Positions 26,739 through 35,964 of a DNA stretch of 64,000 bases are shown piece after piece (position 1 is the stretch's first letter; each line of letters opens with the position of its first letter). Made by a program: the position numbers and the translations under genes. Source of the DNA: an uncultured Anaerolineae bacterium (GTDB lineage Bacteria; Chloroflexota; Anaerolineae; Aggregatilineales; Phototrophicaceae). The notes under the pieces are model-generated. The model saw nothing but the letters and a program-made list of their open reading frames with translations. It was not told the DNA's origin and searched no databases. The stretch covers positions 1 through 64,000 of the forward strand of contig CALIEB010000030.1 in the NCBI GenBank assembly GCA_938022205.1, written 5' to 3'.

Positions 26739-28721
26739 ATGGCAGAGCTAAACGTGCGGCGTTGGTTAATTGGCAAGCCGCTTGCCACGAACGAAGCAGT
26801 TCACCAACGCCTGAGCAAGATCAAAGCGTTGGCGGTGTTTTCGTCGGACGCGCTTTCATCAAGTGCTTACGCCACTGAAGCGATTTTGCTCGTGCTTGTG
26901 TCGGCTGGCACGCTGTTCTTGGGGCTGTCGTGGTGGATTGCGCTGGGGATTGCCGCGCTGCTGCTGATTGTAGCGTCCTCATACTATCAGACCATCCACG
27001 CCTACCCCAACGGCGGCGGTGCTTATATTGTCGCGGCGGAAAACTTGGGCAAGCTGCCCGGCTTGACCGCCGCCGCCTCGCTGCTCATCGACTACATCCT
27101 GACAGTAGCGGTCAGCGTTTCGGCGGGCGTAGCGGCACTGACCTCCGCCTTTCCCGCCATATTGCCCTATCGCGTGCCGCTGGCACTGCTGATTGTGGCG
27201 TTTATCACCCTGATGAACTTGCGCGGCGTGCGCGAGAGCGGCACGTTCTTCTCTATCCCAACCTATGCGTTCGTGGTGGGTATCTTGGGCATGCTTGCCG
27301 TCGGGCTGGTGCGCTTGGTAACAGGCAACGTGCCGAGCGAGCCCGTCGTTGCGGCGCACCTTACCGAAACGGCACATGCTACCGGCGAGTTGACGCTGTT
27401 TCTGCTGTTGCGTGCCTTCGCGGCAGGCTGCACCGCGCTCACGGGCGTGGAAGCCATCTCCAACGGCATCCCGGCGTTCAAGCCCCCTGAGAGCAAAAAC
27501 GCCGGTCAAACCCTCATCGCCATGGTCTTGCTGCTTTGTACCATGTTCTTGGGCATCACCTTCTTGGCGAACCACTTCCCCATTGTCGTGGCGCACAACG
27601 CCGAAGTCACCGTGCTGTCGCAGCTTGCCCGCGAGGTCTTTGGCGGCGAGAACCTCTTCTTCTTCTACGTGCAGTTCGCCACGCTGTTCATCTTGTCGCT
27701 GGCGGCAAACACCGCCTTTGCCGATTTTCCGCGCCTCGCGTCGTTGATTGCCCGCGACGGCTTCCTGCCACGCCAGCTCACCAACTTGGGCGACCGCCTC
27801 GTCTTCAGCAACGGTATCATCTCGCTCTCGGTGGTGGCGGGCGTGCTGATTGTGCTGTTCGATGCCCGCGAACATAACTTGCTGCCTTTGTACGCGGTGG
27901 GCGTGTTCATCAGCTTCACGTTCTCACAGTCGGGCATGGTGATACATTGGCTCAAGCAGCGGCACGAAGAGGGCTTTGTGCTGACGAACGCATGGCGATT
28001 TCGCGTTGGACTCAACGCCTTTGGCGCGTGCTGCACGTTCGTGGTCATGCTCATCCTCATCGTCACGAAGTTTGCCGAAGGCGCGTGGTTGGTCATCGTC
28101 GCCATCCCCTTGCTGATGATAGGCTTTATTCGCATCCGCGAGCATTATCGCAAGGTGGCGGCATCGCTGACGCTGGATGGTCTGCTGCCGGGTCCGATTT
28201 ACGACACACACCTTGACCGCAGCAAAGCTCCGGTCGTTGTGCTGATGAACAGCCTCAACCGCTGTTCGCTACAATCGCTGGAATACGCGCTGCGCTTGTC
28301 ACAGAACGTGCGCGTCTGTGCCATTGAGATAGACCCACAAGCCACCGAACGCCTTAAGGCGCAGTGGCAACGTTGGAAGCTGCACCACATTCCGCTGGAC
28401 ATCGTTGAGTCGCCATACCGCGAGATTGGGCGACCGCTGATTGACTATCTGCATCGCATTGACAAAGTCTACTGCGCAGGCGAACACATGCCTACGATTG
28501 TGGTGCTGCCACAGTTTGTCGTCACGCATTGGTGGGAGGACGCGCTACACAACCAAACCAGCCGCGCCATCCGCCTCGCGCTGTATCACGACCAAATTGC
28601 TTACGGGCGCGGGCGACCCGTTATCGACGTGCCGTATCGCATCGGTGACGAGCCTTACAAGCCCGCGTCAGTGCAAGTCTTACCGACAGCAGCAGAAGCC
28701 GCCCCTGCGCCTGTCTCCTAG
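26739..28721 (+). CDS. APC-superfamily permease, KimA/YdaO-like
   Basis: 660 residues: about twelve membrane helices (29-460) and a cytosolic C-terminal domain of about 190 residues (VVVLMNSLNRCSLQSLEYALRLSQNVRVCAIE region). The N-terminal FSSDALSSSAYATEAILLVL and YPNGGGAYIVAAENLG are the hallmark of KimA-type high-affinity potassium importers. Potassium uptake is the best inference; an amino-acid permease remains possible. Monocistronic, ending against a terminator that serves the convergent gene. Confidence 0.85.
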   Translation: MAELNVRRWLIGKPLATNEAVHQRLSKIKALAVFSSDALSSSAYATEAILLVLVSAGTLFLGLSWWIALGIAALLLIVASSYYQTIHAYPNGGGAYIVAAENLGKLPGLTAAASLLIDYILTVAVSVSAGVAALTSAFPAILPYRVPLALLIVAFITLMNLRGVRESGTFFSIPTYAFVVGILGMLAVGLVRLVTGNVPSEPVVAAHLTETAHATGELTLFLLLRAFAAGCTALTGVEAISNGIPAFKPPESKNAGQTLIAMVLLLCTMFLGITFLANHFPIVVAHNAEVTVLSQLAREVFGGENLFFFYVQFATLFILSLAANTAFADFPRLASLIARDGFLPRQLTNLGDRLVFSNGIISLSVVAGVLIVLFDAREHNLLPLYAVGVFISFTFSQSGMVIHWLKQRHEEGFVLTNAWRFRVGLNAFGACCTFVVMLILIVTKFAEGAWLVIVAIPLLMIGFIRIREHYRKVAASLTLDGLLPGPIYDTHLDRSKAPVVVLMNSLNRCSLQSLEYALRLSQNVRVCAIEIDPQATERLKAQWQRWKLHHIPLDIVESPYREIGRPLIDYLHRIDKVYCAGEHMPTIVVLPQFVVTHWWEDALHNQTSRAIRLALYHDQIAYGRGRPVIDVPYRIGDEPYKPASVQVLPTAAEAAPAPVS

Positions 28722-28728
28722 CCGCACG

Positions 28729-28751
28729 AAAAAGGGGGCGCACTACCCCCT
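28729..28751 (-). terminator. Terminator of the zinc-ribbon gene
   Basis: On the minus strand AGGGGG, 7-nt loop, CCCCCT followed by TTTTC (plus-strand A tract 28729-28733). Lies between convergent genes. Confidence 0.8.
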
Positions 28752-28761
28752 CCTCGTCGTT

Positions 28762-29823
28762 TTACTTGCGCTTGAGCGTGTCACACTTGGCTTGGCTGTT
28801 GTCAATCGCTAGCACTTGCAGGCTAAAGGCGGCTTCGATAGGCGTGTTCTGCCACTCGGCTTGCGGCAGCGGGCATTTGTAGGTGAACTCGTCGCTTTTA
28901 AGCTGCAGCAAATACTTTTCCTCGCGCCCGCTTTCGCGCTGGCAACCGATGCGCCGCTCGTTGGCACAACTCAGCGAGAACTCCCCCCAGACAGGCGGGT
29001 CGCTTAAGCCGCCGCTAGTGCGCACGTCGCGGTCGTGCTGCCAGCTCAAGCCTGTCCACGAACACCAGTCATCGTACACAGGCTCGCTGCGGTATCTAGG
29101 CGAACAAACACGCTGTTCGCTAAACGTGCCGTCGCCGCGGTCGGTGCGCACCGTGCTGCAGGTTTCGCCGTCCTGCACTTGGCGCGTGCTGCGTTGACGC
29201 TGCACACAAGACCCCACCACTAGCGAGACAGCGTCACCCGCCGGCGGCACGTCGCGCCAACTCTGCGTGGTAAACCGGTCATATTTCTCAATCGTGATGA
29301 CGCGCTCCCACTCATGCCCCGTCACCAGCGCAACACGCTCTTCGGTGCGCGTGAGGAAGAGGAACACGCCGACGATGCCGGCAATCACCGCCAGCACAAT
29401 GGCAACCGTGCGCATATTCAAACCGCCTGAAGGCTTGTCGGCGGCGGCGACACGCTGCATCTCGGCATCGAACTTCTCTTTGACAATATCACGCGAGCCG
29501 CTGCTCTCAAACACCTCGTTCATGCCGCGCGACTGCGCGCCAAGCGTGCGCGCGACCTTGCCCGCTTTGAGCGGTGCCCCACACTGCACGCAAAACTCGG
29601 CGTTGCCGCTGTTAAGATAATTGCAGGCGGCACAAGTGACATCCGCACCAACAAAAATATGGTCTTCTACCGCTACTTTTTCCGCATCGGAAGGGTAATA
29701 GCGCGAGTCAGGGTTTTGCGGCGCGCCACAGTTGGGGCAAAAGCGGTGCGTCTTGCCCAGCAGCTTTTTCGTGCCGCAAAACTGGCAGTCCCACAACATT
29801 TCGTAATGCTTGACCTCAGACAT
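28762..29823 (-). CDS. Membrane protein with two N-terminal zinc ribbons
   Basis: 353 residues. Two treble-clef zinc ribbons lie at the N-terminus (CQFCGTKKLLGKTHRFCPNCG and CAACNYLNSGNAEFCVQCG, shown to 21 and 19 residues of motif span by their paired CxxC knuckles). A linker, one membrane helix (AIVLAVIAGIVGVFLFL, about 183-199) and an extracytoplasmic beta-rich domain with several Cys follow. Ribosome site AGAGAGAA precedes ATG 29823; a 42-residue longer frame overlaps the lexA control region. Function unknown; possibly a sensor linking nucleic acid or protein binding inside to the surface. Confidence 0.78.
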   Translation of the reverse strand: MSEVKHYEMLWDCQFCGTKKLLGKTHRFCPNCGAPQNPDSRYYPSDAEKVAVEDHIFVGADVTCAACNYLNSGNAEFCVQCGAPLKAGKVARTLGAQSRGMNEVFESSGSRDIVKEKFDAEMQRVAAADKPSGGLNMRTVAIVLAVIAGIVGVFLFLTRTEERVALVTGHEWERVITIEKYDRFTTQSWRDVPPAGDAVSLVVGSCVQRQRSTRQVQDGETCSTVRTDRGDGTFSEQRVCSPRYRSEPVYDDWCSWTGLSWQHDRDVRTSGGLSDPPVWGEFSLSCANERRIGCQRESGREEKYLLQLKSDEFTYKCPLPQAEWQNTPIEAAFSLQVLAIDNSQAKCDTLKRK

Positions 29824-29926
29824 GCTGTTTTCTCTCTGTGCTATGTTGAATATGCGCCTACCGCTATTGTAGCGCAAGTTTGCGCCAACGCAGCCGCGCA
29901 ACGTCAAGAGTTTGCGCTTTGCCCCT

Positions 29927-29956
29927 TTGACAAATGAACATCTGTTCACGTATACT
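29927..29956 (+). promoter_or_regulatory. lexA promoter
   Basis: TTGACA (29927-29932), 18-bp spacer, TATACT (29951-29956). The first LexA box fills the spacer. Confidence 0.85.
29936..29947. promoter_or_regulatory. LexA (SOS) box 1
   Basis: GAAC-ATCT-GTTC, a perfect Gram-positive-type (Bacillus/Mycobacterium-like) SOS box placed between the -35 and -10 of lexA. Indicates autorepression. Confidence 0.88.
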
Positions 29957-29958
29957 TA

Positions 29959-29970
29959 GAACAGACATTC
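29959..29970. promoter_or_regulatory. LexA box 2, degenerate
   Basis: GAAC-AGAC-ATTC, one mismatch from GAAC-N4-GTTC, centred 23 bp (about two helical turns) from box 1 and just downstream of the -10. Possible cooperative second site. Confidence 0.5.
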
Positions 29971-29992
29971 ATAGAACAAATAGGCGGGGTAT

Positions 29993-30676
29993 ATGGTCAA
30001 AGAGTATCACAAGCTGTCGGAACGGCAGCGCAACATCATTCAGTTCATGCTTAACTACGTGGAAACGTTTGGCTTCCCACCCAGCATCCGCGAAATCGGC
30101 GAAGCGACCGACATCGCCTCCACGTCTGTGGTCAACTACAATCTCAACAAGCTGGTTGAGGCGGGCTATCTCGTGCGCACCAACCACGTGTCGCGTGGAC
30201 TACGGCTAGTCGAAGGGGTAAACATCCCCGGACAGCGCAAGCGCGTGCAAGCGCAAGCCCAGCACCTACGTCTGCCGTTGATTGGGCATATCGTCGCCAG
30301 CAAGCCCGTGCAAATGCCCGAAGACAGCGGGCAGCACTACGACGAGGATGACCTCATCGACGTGCCGAGCGCAATGCTCAAGGGCGCAGACCCCGCCGAC
30401 ACCTTTGCGCTGATTGTCAAAGGGGACTCGATGATTGACGCGATGATACGCGAGGGCGACATCGTCATCATGCGCCGCCAAAGCACCGCCCAAGCCGGCG
30501 ACATGGTCGCGGTTTGGTTGACCGACAACAACGAGACCACGCTCAAATACTATTACCCTGAAGGCGAGCGCGTGCGCCTGCAGCCCGCTCACCCGCAAAT
30601 GGATGCCATTTACGTCAAGGCAGACACTTGCCAGATACGCGGCAAGGTGCTGTCTGTGCTGCGCTACGTGCAATAA
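29993..30676 (+). CDS. lexA: LexA repressor
   Basis: 227 residues. N-terminal winged helix (LSERQRNIIQFMLNYVETFGFPPSIREIGEA, seen at 8-38 by its LSERQ start and PPSIREIG recognition region), flexible linker, then an S24 peptidase domain with catalytic S146 (GDSM) and K185 (TTLKYY). The scissile site, usually Ala-Gly, reads A102-S103 in GHIVASKPV. It represses SOS genes until RecA-ssDNA triggers self-cleavage. Autoregulation is supported by the SOS boxes in its promoter. Confidence 0.95.
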   Translation: MVKEYHKLSERQRNIIQFMLNYVETFGFPPSIREIGEATDIASTSVVNYNLNKLVEAGYLVRTNHVSRGLRLVEGVNIPGQRKRVQAQAQHLRLPLIGHIVASKPVQMPEDSGQHYDEDDLIDVPSAMLKGADPADTFALIVKGDSMIDAMIREGDIVIMRRQSTAQAGDMVAVWLTDNNETTLKYYYPEGERVRLQPAHPQMDAIYVKADTCQIRGKVLSVLRYVQ

Positions 30677-30719
30677 CCCCCAACGCCGTCTGTCCGCAGT
30701 GCCGCGCGGGCGGGCGGCG

Positions 30720-30746
30720 TTAGCACTTGTATAAGAAATTTGCTAG
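30720..30746. promoter_or_regulatory. Degenerate second CIRCE-like element
   Basis: TTAGCACTT-N9-ATTTGCTAG: left arm 8/9, right arm 5/9 to CIRCE, with the exact 9-nt spacing. It lies just before the -35 of groES. Confidence 0.35.
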
Positions 30747-30752
30747 AAGTTG

Positions 30753-30781
30753 TTGACGTAACCCCCAACCTGTGCTATTCT
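30753..30781 (+). promoter_or_regulatory. groESL promoter
   Basis: TTGACG (30753-30758), 17-bp spacer, TATTCT (30776-30781) with an extended TGC in front of the -10. Confidence 0.8.
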
Positions 30782-30793
30782 ACCGTGTGGAAG

Positions 30794-30820
30794 TTAGCAC
30801 TCTAACACTTTGAGTGCTAA
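30794..30820. promoter_or_regulatory. CIRCE operator (HrcA binding site)
   Basis: Perfect TTAGCACTC-N9-GAGTGCTAA directly after the groESL promoter. Shows HrcA repression of the chaperonin operon; hrcA itself is not in the window. Confidence 0.97.
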
Positions 30821-30867
30821 AGTCCGTGAACACGTTTTCACTCATCACTCAACAGGAGGCTGAACGT

Positions 30868-31155
30868 ATGAACATTCGTCCACTCGCAGACCGCATCGTG
30901 GTTGAACCCATCGAACAAGAAGAGCAAACGGCGACTGGGCTGTATCTACCCGAGACTGCCAAAGAGAAACCGCAGCAAGGCAAGGTGCTGGCGGCGGGCA
31001 AGGGGCGCATCGATGACAGCGGCAAGCGCATCGACATGGAAGTTAAGGTGGGTGACAAGGTGCTGTTCGCCAAGTACGCTGGCACAGAAATTAAGCTGGA
31101 CGGCAAGAAGCTGCTAATCATGAAAGAAGCCGACATTCTCGGCGTGATTGAATAA
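30868..31155 (+). CDS. groES: Co-chaperonin GroES
   Basis: 95 residues ([19 protein letters not shown] ...), the usual length. It contains the mobile loop region ([19 protein letters not shown]) and the roof hairpin ([11 protein letters not shown]). It caps GroEL and acts in the cytoplasm. ATG 30868 has a perfect AGGAGG (30854-30859) 8 nt upstream; an earlier GTG/ATG-like extension reads through the CIRCE element and is rejected. First gene of the groES-groEL operon. Confidence 0.97.
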   Translation: MNIRPLADRIVVEPIEQEEQTATGLYLPETAKEKPQQGKVLAAGKGRIDDSGKRIDMEVKVGDKVLFAKYAGTEIKLDGKKLLIMKEADILGVIE

Positions 31156-31174
31156 CCCTACAAAGTCTTATTGA

Positions 31175-32851
<1,677 letters not shown>

Positions 32852-32874
32852 TCCGCTCCAAGCAGCAACACAGC

Positions 32875-32905
32875 AAGGGCATCCTCACGTAGGATGCCCT
32901 TTTTT
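32875..32905 (+). terminator. groESL terminator
   Basis: AAGGGCATCCT (32875-32885), loop CACGT, AGGATGCCCTT (32891-32901), T run to 32905. Eleven-bp perfect stem between convergent groEL and leuS. Confidence 0.92.
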
Positions 32906-32924
32906 GTGTCAGGCGTGCAGCGCG

Positions 32925-35681
32925 CTACTTCGTCACGACGTTGATTTTGGGGTCTTGCCCACCACGCGCGGGAATAAACACGACCTTCTTAGGCGCACCG
33001 CCCGCCAAAGCCCGCGCCACGCTCTCGGCGTTCATGGCGATAGCTTGCGCGTCCGCCTCGCTGATTTGCGCAGGAACGTCGACCGTCTCGCGTGGCTTGC
33101 CATCGACCATAATCACCAGCGGCATCGTGTCCGCCTTCGCTAGCTCTGCGTCATAGAGCGGAAACGGCTGCGTGTGGATGCTGTACGCGCCGCCACGCCG
33201 CTCCCACAGCTCTTCGGTGATGTGCGGGCAGAACGGTGCCATCAGGCGCAGGTAAATGCTCATCACCTCGTCGAAGACCGCTGCGCCGACGCTATTGGCA
33301 CGCAGGGCACCCTTGATGTCGTTGCGCAGGCTCATTAACGCGGCAATGGCGGTGTTGAAGCTAAACTTTTGCAAGCCGCTCTCAACGCGCTCGATCGTTT
33401 GGTGCGTGGCACGCAACAACGCACGCTCTGCCTTCGCGTCGCCTGAGGCAGGCGCGCTCTGCTGCGCCATGTCCCAAACGTCGTCCAGCCAGCGCGTGAT
33501 GCCCACAATGTTCGCCTCGTCCCAAGGTCCGCCCGTCATCCAGTCAAAGGCAAACATCAGATAGCCGCGCACCGTGTCCGCGCCATACTTGCGCACCAGC
33601 TCGTCGGGGTTGACCACGTTGCCCTTTGACTTGGACATGCGTTGAATTTCGAGATGTTGCTTGAGCTGGTTGATGTTGTTCTTGCCCTCAATGCTGGGAA
33701 TGTCAATCTCCGCGTCGGGCAGCACTTCCACCAGCTGCATCGCGTCACCGACGAAGAGCGTGCGCTCGGTGCGCTTCATCAGCTCGCCCGCCACGCCTTG
33801 AAAATCTTCGGGCGCGTCGATGGGCGCGACCACTTCGACACGGTGCGCGACAAACTTCTCGCCCTCGTAATGTCCATAGCACAGCAAGAAGTCACCGATG
33901 CGCTTCGCGCCCAGCACCTGCCCCTGATTGCGCAGCTGCAGCATCGGCTCATCAAATAAGCCTTGCGTGTCGCGCCCGTGTGCCTGTGCCACCTTTATTG
34001 CCTCGTCAAACACGCCCAAATCACGGATAGCCTTGTTAAACCAGCGCGTGTAAAGCAAGTGCATCGTGGCATGTTCCGCGCCGCCCGTGTAGGTGTCCAC
34101 CGGCAGCCAGTACGCCGCCTCTTCCGCGTCAAAGGGCACGTCGTCGGCGTGCGGGCTAAGGTAGCGCAGGTGATACCACGACGAACACATGAAGGTGTCC
34201 ATCGTGTCGGTTTCACGCTTCCAGCCGTCTTTGTAATTGTAGAAGGGCGCGTAATACGTCAGCGGGCTGCGCCCCGTCGGCTCAAAGTCCACGCCTTCCG
34301 GCAGCTCAACAGGCAGCTCCTCCATCGGCAGCACGTGCGGGTTGCCTTCAGGGTCATAGACAATCGGGATGGGGCTGCCCCAGTAGCGTTGGCGGCTAAT
34401 CAGCCAGTCGCGCAGGCGATAGTTGACGTTCTCCTTGCCGATACCCTGCCCCTCTAAATAGTCAATCACAGCGGCGATGGCAGGGTTCTTGCGCCCTTTC
34501 TCGCCATTGCTCACCGTGCCGTCAAACGCGCCGCTGTTGACCATCACGCCCGCGCCCACCCACGCGCTCTTGCCGTCCCATTCGGCAGCAGCGTCGGGCT
34601 GAATGACCACGCGCACCGGCAGCCCATACTTGACCGCAAAGGCATGGTCGCGCTCGTCGTGCGCCGGCACCGCCATAATCGCCCCCGTGCCGTAGCTCAC
34701 CATGACGTAGTCAGCAATCCAAACGGGAATTGGCTCGTTGTTGACCGGGTTGATCGCATAACCGCCGGTAAACACCCCCGTCTTGTCGTCCCCCTCGCTC
34801 ATGCGCTCAATCTCGGTCTTGCGCGCCGTCTGCTCACGGTAAGCGGCAACCGCCTCGCGCTGCTCGGGCGTGGTCAGCGCGTCGACCAGCGCGTGTTCGG
34901 GTGCCAGCACCATAAACGTCGCACCCCACAGCGTGTCCGGACGGGTCGTAAAAATCTCAATCGCGCCTGTGCCGTCCGCCGTCTTAAACGTCACACGCGC
35001 GCCTTCGCTCTTGCCAATCCAGTTCGTTTGCATCAGCTTGACAGGCTCGGGCCAATCTAGCTTGCTGAAGTCCAGCAGCTCTTCCGTGTAGGCGCGGTAG
35101 CGGAAGAACCATTGCGTCATCATCTTCTGAACCACCGGCTGCCCCAAGCGTTCGTCCTTGCCGTCAACGACTTGCTCGTTCGCCAGCACTGTCTGCAGCG
35201 CGTCGCTCCAATTGACCAACGCCTCGCCACGATACGCAAGGTCATTCTCGTAGAAAATCTTGAAGAACCACTGTGTCCACTTATAGTATTCGGGCGTACA
35301 AGAGATGACCTCGCGCTCCCAATCGAACATCGCGCCCATCGTGCGCAGCTGCCCGCGCATGCGCTCGATGTTGTCGTATGTCCACTTCCAAGGGTGGATG
35401 TTGCGGCTGATGGCGGCTTGCTCGGCAGGCAGCCCAAAAGCGTCAAAGCCCATCGGAAACAGCACGTTGTAGCCCTTCATGCGCATGTAGCGCGCCCGCG
35501 CGTCCGAAGGGGTCATGGCGAACCAATGCCCGATGTGCAAATCGCCCGACGGATAAGGCAGCATCGTCAGCGCGTAGTGCTTAGGCTTGCTCCAATCGAC
35601 TTTGGCGCGATAAATCTGGGTCTCTTCCCAGCGTTGCGCCCACTTCGCCTCAACGGCACTAGGTACATAGGCTTGTTGCAT
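32925..35681 (-). CDS. leuS: Leucyl-tRNA synthetase
   Basis: 918 residues, longer than the usual 800-870. HIGH motif H49-I-G-H52, KMSKS variant RMSKS (681-685), and CP1 editing domain in between (T-rich EIFTTRPDTLWGATFMVLAPEH and DERDHAFA). About 110 residues between EPMLQLRNQGQVLG and RMSKS hold an enlarged leucine-specific insertion. Class I enzyme charging tRNA-Leu and editing norvaline/isoleucine errors. A long leader (about 230 nt) with a uORF and alternative hairpins precedes it. GAGGAG (35693-35698) lies 11 nt before the ATG. Confidence 0.96.
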   Translation of the reverse strand: MQQAYVPSAVEAKWAQRWEETQIYRAKVDWSKPKHYALTMLPYPSGDLHIGHWFAMTPSDARARYMRMKGYNVLFPMGFDAFGLPAEQAAISRNIHPWKWTYDNIERMRGQLRTMGAMFDWEREVISCTPEYYKWTQWFFKIFYENDLAYRGEALVNWSDALQTVLANEQVVDGKDERLGQPVVQKMMTQWFFRYRAYTEELLDFSKLDWPEPVKLMQTNWIGKSEGARVTFKTADGTGAIEIFTTRPDTLWGATFMVLAPEHALVDALTTPEQREAVAAYREQTARKTEIERMSEGDDKTGVFTGGYAINPVNNEPIPVWIADYVMVSYGTGAIMAVPAHDERDHAFAVKYGLPVRVVIQPDAAAEWDGKSAWVGAGVMVNSGAFDGTVSNGEKGRKNPAIAAVIDYLEGQGIGKENVNYRLRDWLISRQRYWGSPIPIVYDPEGNPHVLPMEELPVELPEGVDFEPTGRSPLTYYAPFYNYKDGWKRETDTMDTFMCSSWYHLRYLSPHADDVPFDAEEAAYWLPVDTYTGGAEHATMHLLYTRWFNKAIRDLGVFDEAIKVAQAHGRDTQGLFDEPMLQLRNQGQVLGAKRIGDFLLCYGHYEGEKFVAHRVEVVAPIDAPEDFQGVAGELMKRTERTLFVGDAMQLVEVLPDAEIDIPSIEGKNNINQLKQHLEIQRMSKSKGNVVNPDELVRKYGADTVRGYLMFAFDWMTGGPWDEANIVGITRWLDDVWDMAQQSAPASGDAKAERALLRATHQTIERVESGLQKFSFNTAIAALMSLRNDIKGALRANSVGAAVFDEVMSIYLRLMAPFCPHITEELWERRGGAYSIHTQPFPLYDAELAKADTMPLVIMVDGKPRETVDVPAQISEADAQAIAMNAESVARALAGGAPKKVVFIPARGGQDPKINVVTK

Positions 35682-35736
35682 AGTGGTTATTCGCTCCTCG
35701 TAAGGGTGTCATCGATAGCAAAAAAGACCGAAACGC

Positions 35737-35808
35737 AAAAAAGCGCGGTAACAGCGCAAGCAGCGTACAGGTTGTGAGGTGGAAGGGGGCGGTAGCAACC
35801 TACCGCAC
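35737..35808 (-). promoter_or_regulatory. Candidate leucine attenuator of leuS
   Basis: Read on the minus strand. Arm 1 GTGCGGTAG (35808-35800) contains the uORF stop. It can pair with arm 2 CTACCGC (35795-35789, 7 perfect pairs, loop GTTG) or with arm 3 TACCGCGC (35750-35743, 8 pairs including one U-G), which is followed at once by U6 (35742-35737). The two pairings exclude each other. The uORF Leu codons UUG CUU end 3 nt before arm 1, so a stalled ribosome would hide arm 1 and prevent the terminator. Mechanism is inferred. Confidence 0.6.
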
Positions 35809-35868
35809 GGTAAGCAAAGAGCGGGCGACCTCGTCACCCTGCGGAATGTGTGTGCTGCTGATGTTCAT
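35800..35868 (-). CDS. uORF / leader peptide upstream of leuS (22 aa)
   Basis: ATG 35868 with a perfect GGAGG (35876-35880) 7 nt upstream. It encodes 22 residues beginning MNISSTHIPQ and ending SLLTVR, with adjacent rare-type Leu codons UUG-CUU five codons before the stop. The stop codon is embedded in a hairpin arm. Too short for normal gene calling. Best read as a leader peptide coupling translation to leuS expression. Confidence 0.6.
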   Translation of the reverse strand: MNISSTHIPQGDEVARSLLTVR

Positions 35869-35915
35869 CGAGCATCCTCCGCATCTCTGCAAAAGCGGTT
35901 TCTAAAACGACCTTT

Positions 35916-35944
35916 ACGATACACGCAAACGCGGCGTTTGTAAA
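35916..35944 (-). promoter_or_regulatory. leuS promoter with palindromic spacer
   Basis: Minus strand: TTTACA (35944-35939), 17-bp spacer, TATCGT (35921-35916). The spacer and last -35 bases contain CAAACGC-C-GCGTTTG (35926-35940), a perfect 7-bp-arm palindrome. It would start RNA near 35909, giving the long leader. The palindrome may be an operator. Confidence 0.5.
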
Positions 35945-35964
35945 CACGCGATTTTTGCGCCTAG

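Noticed and set aside
26979-27875. Long open frame antisense to the KimA-like gene (and similar long antisense frames in the A2M region)
   Set aside because: They mirror high-GC codon bias of the real gene, have His/Gln/Arg-rich low-complexity translations and no ribosome sites.
30814-30867. Upstream start for groES
   Set aside because: The extension encodes the CIRCE and ribosome-site region and lacks coding character; ATG 30868 has a perfect AGGAGG.
35682-35964. T-box riboswitch upstream of leuS
   Set aside because: No AGGGUGGNACCGCG-type T-box sequence or specifier loop could be found; the uORF and alternative hairpins explain the leader better.
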